From JBFLVQ01 sp040758525 (GTDB taxonomy: Bacteria; Acidobacteriota; Blastocatellia; Chloracidobacteriales; JADJPF01), in contig JBFLVQ010000370.1 in assembly GCA_040758525.1 (NCBI GenBank), forward strand, positions 1 to 9,360: 9,360 nt of DNA. Reading direction: 5' to 3'. Both the position numbers and the translations under genes were made by a program. Below, piece after piece: positions 7,101 through 9,360 of this stretch (positions are counted from its first letter, which is position 1; each line of letters opens with the position of its first letter). The notes beneath the pieces are model-generated. The model was not told where the DNA came from and searched no databases. It saw nothing but the letters and a program-made list of their open reading frames with translations.

Positions 7101-7745
7101 GCTGTGAAAACTAATTCACTACCAGCAGATCTAGTGCGGTCAGCCAAAGATTTGGGATTTACCTTCCCGCGTCTACCTGCTACACGTAAAGAAGCTAATG
7201 TAATAACTGCTTTGTTGCCTGCTGCGCAGGCTAAAGAAGTGCTCGATTTTGATGCCAGCCGTAGAGCAGTGTTTAGTTCGGATATTTCTCGTTATGGCTT
7301 AATACATTTCGCTACTCATGCTCTGATAAATAATACTCATCCAGAATTATCAGGGGTGGTGCTATCTCTAGTAGATCAAAATGGTATAGAGCAGGATGGC
7401 TTTTTACGATTACATGATATTTTTAATCTAAAACTCCAAGCCGATCTAGTAGTACTAAGCGGATGCCAAACAGGCTTAGGAAAACAGGTCAAAGGTGAAG
7501 GCTTGGTAGGTTTAAGCCGAGGGTTTATGTATGCTGGAGCATCCAGAGTAATGGTTAGTCTATGGGATGTAAATGATACTGCAACAGCAGAATTGATGCA
7601 GCGATTCTATAAAAATATGCTTGGCAAATTTAAACTAAGACCAGTGGCAGCACTAAGAGCGGCACAACTATCAATGTTAAAAGAGAAGCTCTGGCAATCA
7701 CCATTCTATTGGGCTGCTTTCACCGTGCAAGGTGAACCCCAATAA
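4119..7745 (+). CDS. Exported TPR-CHAT protein, predicted cysteine protease
   Basis: Protein of 1208 residues. A Sec signal peptide (hydrophobic core about 9-24) has a likely cleavage after Ala29 (VIA-QTP); the LLSC at 17-20 is a poor lipobox, so lipoprotein anchoring is less likely. A beta-rich segment, about 53-146, resembles the pre-peptidase C-terminal (PPC) domain, ending in GSYQLIVRS and GRYQIRI. About 11 TPR units fill 202-638, each of the form NNIGxIYxxLGExxKALEYY. A conserved SERARARSLLELL block follows, then a Gln/Glu-rich coiled coil near 704-770. The CHAT domain, about 787-1207, is of the caspase-like (clan CD) fold. It has His1063/His1067 in HFATHA and Cys1116 in LSGCQTG, then GEGLVGLSRGF and VSLWDVND, so the His-Cys dyad appears intact. 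TPRs would bind a partner and CHAT would cleave it, here outside the cytoplasmic membrane. The substrate is unknown. It runs tail to tail with the minus-strand gene, with 12 bases between stops. Confidence 0.96.
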   Translation: MFYDQYKWAAYLSIGLLLSCLLFNATVIAQTPESLSPTQATQASTDRLEPNNSIERELAIGNSHSYKIDLTRGDFLHVVIEQQSIDVAITLSDPTNKQLIEVDRLKETQGLESVFAIAEVTGSYQLIVRSLNKSVTRGRYQIRIVTERPAIAEDKDAIKAQQTHWIADQLWGNNSTDSLAKAIDKFLESLRLWQLAGRRYEEALTLNNIGFIYNLLTEKEKALGYYQQALSLRQAIGDKGGEGTTLNNLGTIYRLLKENKKALEYYQQSLSLRQIIGNKTGEAITLANLGVYYSLLGDQKKALEYFTQALSIRQSLGDQDGTANTLNTIGAVYRTLGESQQALNYFHQALTLLEASDDKNGKAATLNNIGVIYDEIGERQKALEYCQQALALRQAIGDKNGEAITFNSMVTIYKSLSEYNKALEYGAQALALRQTLGDKNGQAYTLNNIGSVYEELGEYQRALEYYLQALPLQREKSTEAAIINNIGGVYRTLGEYNKALDYYNQALIIVRSIGNKRYESYALGNIGKTYRALAEEQKALEYYSQALALQQTLADKVGEAITLNSIGGIYRTLGEYQKALEYCNNALAIQQAIGSKVGEAGTLFNIAQTKRDNGELSQALIEIEKALNLVETLRAKIHIKTLRTSYFASIQDYYEFYIDLLMQLHQQHPSDGYEALALQCSERARARSLLELLTEASIDPHDGIDASLLEQENRLKQLLNAKAEIYERLLGNKRMATQVESLKAELGKIIEQLEQIEATIREQSPRYRALTQPQPLSLKEIQRAVLDKDTLLLTYSLGVKRSFLWAVTSTTIKSYQLPKRAEIESAAQNLYELLTTYRPVDFETEIERKERLEKAETEYPAAVAQLSQMLLDPVMPLLGKTRLIVVADGTLQYIPFSVLTKLPNNKQPAQTVQKNQPLLTIYRPLIVDHEIVNLPSASILALLRREHNERNTATKSVVVFADPVFEKDDKRVKESLIKRQAPNTITDVADQKVAAVKTNSLPADLVRSAKDLGFTFPRLPATRKEANVITALLPAAQAKEVLDFDASRRAVFSSDISRYGLIHFATHALINNTHPELSGVVLSLVDQNGIEQDGFLRLHDIFNLKLQADLVVLSGCQTGLGKQVKGEGLVGLSRGFMYAGASRVMVSLWDVNDTATAELMQRFYKNMLGKFKLRPVAALRAAQLSMLKEKLWQSPFYWAAFTVQGEPQ
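4722..6032 (+). repeat. TPR-coding tandem repeat, about 11 units of 120 bases
   Basis: Units start at 4722, 4842, 4962, 5082, 5202, 5322, 5442, 5553, 5673, 5793 and 5913. All are 120 bases (40 residues, the 34-residue TPR plus a 6-residue linker of the kind seen in kinesin-light-chain-like TPRs) except the seventh, which is 111 bases. The last unit is degenerate. Similarity is high at the DNA level too: units 8 and 10 share an identical 20-base stretch at 5586-5605 and 5826-5845, exactly 240 bases apart. Confidence 0.92.
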
Positions 7746-7757
7746 ATGCTTGGAAAT
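7746..7757. other. 12-base gap between convergent genes
   Basis: The TPR-CHAT stop (TAA, ending 7745) and the stop of the minus-strand gene (TAG, 7758-7760) are separated by only 12 bases with no hairpin. Each transcript must end inside, or read into, the other gene unless Rho acts. Confidence 0.9.
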
Positions 7758-9359
7758 CTATTGGTTATTTTTCAACCTCTCTATATCATCAAGTAGATCC
7801 TTAACAATCTGGTTAGCTACCTCTTCAACAGAACCTATGTAATGTGGCTGGCTCTTGGATGAGCTAGGCCATAATGCTTCTCCATTAACATTAACCAGTG
7901 AAATCGTCACAGCAACCTTGTCTAGATTATCAGGATGGAGATAAGTAACCGATAATTTAACAAGACCATCCGCCTGTTCTTTATTGGTGATGATCAGTCT
8001 GTTGCTTGTTTGTAACCGACTGATCAGTATATTGCTGACTTGTTGGCTTAGTACATCATTAGTACGCGTTTCAATAGAGACATTTTCTATATCCAGTAAG
8101 GAGGTGGCAATGGTTTTATGTGTACGACCTCTTAATACGTCAGGCGTGGGAGTGCCACTTCCAATTGGTGAATGGCGATTTCGCTTAATGGGCGGGTCAT
8201 AAGCGAGTTGTGTGGGCGAATCTGTTGATCTATTCTTTGTTGCCGATGAGTCTAACTTGGGTGTAACGACAGTCTTGTTATTATCATTTGTCTGATTACT
8301 GATCTGATTCGTATTAGACTTATTGTCTTCTTTTGACTGTAGTGGATTATCTGTTTGTGAGTTATTAAGATTATTTGATTGTTTAGCACCTTGATCGCCT
8401 GAACGTAGATATAACCAGATACCACCAGTTAATAGTAGCAGAATAATTATTGTCGCTAATGCTGGTCGAAACCCAGTAAGGTAATCTAAAGGCTTTAGAG
8501 ATAATAGTTGTGTTAATTGGAACTTTAATCTATATAGAAGTAGTCTGGTTGCTCTCACCAACTGAGTTTCCTGATAATGAATCTCAATGGTAGAAGTAGA
8601 AGAATGGTTGGAGGTTTGTTGAGGAACTATCTTGATAGTGATCTTCTGACCGCCTTCAAGCAGAATCGATGAACACCATTGCTCTTCTTCATCCAGCACT
8701 TTACTGAATCTGATCGATAATGTAGTCAAAAGCAGATCGCGCTGCTCTTCTTTAGCAAAAATTTGAACTAGATTGGCATCTGGTTTTAGCTTAAGACAAA
8801 TACGAGTCGTTTTGTTAAGGTTTAGGTAACCCTGCTCAACACCATCAATAACTACTGATAGCACGGTTGCTGAAGAGCTTTTACGACGTAGTTGCTGTTG
8901 TGCAATTCCTTCCCAAATATATGAAAGTTCTTCGGCAGTTGGCGGTGGCAAGTTATCTAGATCTGACAAAGAATCTGAATCATCATCATTTTCAGAAGAA
9001 TCATTATTCATCGCCAGGAGAAAATTGGGAACCTCCAAGCATTCTGCGGGCGGAGCAAATCCAAGAATTTGTAGCAAGCGCGCGAAACAACCAGGATGAA
9101 TTATTGTATGCATACGTCTTTTCTCTATTGAATGCTCATCATCAGGATTTATACCCAAAAAACTTAGGCTAGGAATCGATGGTATTCTCGTCCAGTTTCG
9201 ATCAAACTTTTCCGGTAGCACACATATAGATTCCCAAGGTGTAAATAACCCCAGACACTGATAGACCAGCGTTACCCAACGAGCTGTTTTATTCTGAGTC
9301 TGGAAGCGTTTTTCTCCTCTGGAGCCATCACAAAAATCGATAAACAGATTGAATCGATC
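7758..9359 (-). CDS. Unrecognised single-pass membrane protein, possible anti-sigma-like regulator, 5' end outside window
   Basis: The frame is open from the right edge (533 visible residues). A GTG at 9221 is an internal in-frame codon and not a convincing start, because coherent protein sequence precedes it. Residues below are counted from the first visible codon. About 1-116: soluble region with TARWVTLVYQCLGLFTPWES and IHPGCFARLLQILGF blocks. About 116-137: acidic Asp/Ser/Asn linker. About 145-265: beta-rich segment containing LSVVIDGVEQGYLNL and LEGGQKITIKI. About 300-317: one transmembrane helix (IIILLLLTGGIWLYL; 8409-8462 in DNA). About 320-390: Asn/Gln/Ser/Lys-rich linker. About 410-533: alpha/beta domain with QQVSNILISRLQTSNRLII and EEVANQIVKDLLDDI, faintly like CsgG/LpoB-type periplasmic domains. 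Large cytoplasmic and outer parts joined by one helix fit a transmembrane signal transducer such as an anti-sigma factor. That is inference; I recognise no named family. The true start and any upstream sigma gene lie outside the window. Confidence 0.85.
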   Translation of the reverse strand, partial: DRFNLFIDFCDGSRGEKRFQTQNKTARWVTLVYQCLGLFTPWESICVLPEKFDRNWTRIPSIPSLSFLGINPDDEHSIEKRRMHTIIHPGCFARLLQILGFAPPAECLEVPNFLLAMNNDSSENDDDSDSLSDLDNLPPPTAEELSYIWEGIAQQQLRRKSSSATVLSVVIDGVEQGYLNLNKTTRICLKLKPDANLVQIFAKEEQRDLLLTTLSIRFSKVLDEEEQWCSSILLEGGQKITIKIVPQQTSNHSSTSTIEIHYQETQLVRATRLLLYRLKFQLTQLLSLKPLDYLTGFRPALATIIILLLLTGGIWLYLRSGDQGAKQSNNLNNSQTDNPLQSKEDNKSNTNQISNQTNDNNKTVVTPKLDSSATKNRSTDSPTQLAYDPPIKRNRHSPIGSGTPTPDVLRGRTHKTIATSLLDIENVSIETRTNDVLSQQVSNILISRLQTSNRLIITNKEQADGLVKLSVTYLHPDNLDKVAVTISLVNVNGEALWPSSSKSQPHYIGSVEEVANQIVKDLLDDIERLKNNQ

Positions 9360-9360
9360 C

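Noticed and set aside
7991..8026. 9-bp inverted repeat TGATCAGTC / GACTGATCA with an 18-base loop
   Set aside because: It lies inside the coding sequence of the membrane protein's C-terminal domain, more than 200 bases from the stop, and could arise by chance.
8987..9011. Internal start at an ATG before an acidic Asp/Ser stretch in the minus-strand gene
   Set aside because: The frame continues far upstream with patterned hydrophobic and aromatic sequence, so the acidic stretch looks like an inter-domain linker and not an N-terminus.
8867..9172. Plus-strand open frame of 101 codons within the minus-strand membrane protein gene
   Set aside because: It overlaps a longer frame that stays open to the window edge and has coherent domain structure; no promoter or ribosome binding site precedes it.

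Overview
The window is a dense, moderately AT-rich bacterial segment with five protein genes and no RNA genes, mobile elements or CRISPR arrays that I can see. Four genes read rightward and one reads leftward, meeting the fourth tail to tail. Both outermost genes run off the window. The organism cannot be fixed from the sequence. The secreted TPR-CHAT protein, the receiver-flanked GAF/PAS kinase and the zinc-ribbon/PDZ protein suit a signalling-rich Gram-negative-type bacterium. Acidobacteriota (Blastocatellia-like) is my best guess, held at low confidence, with Cyanobacteria or another deep lineage as alternatives.

Layout. Positions 2-2437 hold a large hybrid histidine kinase whose first visible residues are the tail of an N-terminal receiver, so the gene starts upstream; the order is REC(partial)-GAF-PAS-PAS-HisKA-HATPase-REC. 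After 39 bases, 2477-2824 encodes a single-domain receiver with altered acidic-pocket residues, probably in the same operon. A 101-base gap carries a weak terminator-like hairpin and a TATAAT box. It leads to 2926-3870, a membrane protein with an N-terminal zinc ribbon, one transmembrane helix and two PDZ domains but no protease domain. The next gap (3871-4118) holds a perfect 14-bp hairpin, a 12-bp palindrome and a good promoter with a consensus TTGACA. It precedes 4119-7745, a 1208-residue exported protein made of signal peptide, PPC-like beta domain, about 11 TPRs, coiled coil and an intact CHAT protease domain (His1067/Cys1116). On the minus strand, 7758-9359 is a long unrecognised membrane protein: cytoplasmic N-terminal part, one transmembrane helix, Asn/Ser/Lys-rich linker and a C-terminal alpha/beta domain.

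How they may work together. The kinase and small receiver form a phosphorelay-type pair. The three right-hand genes all place large domains outside the cytoplasmic membrane: tandem PDZ domains, a TPR-CHAT protease, and a single-pass protein with domains on both sides. That arrangement recalls envelope-stress circuits in which a PDZ protein and a protease act on a membrane-spanning signal transducer. This is inference from domain order and neighbourhood only; nothing in the sequence proves that these proteins interact.
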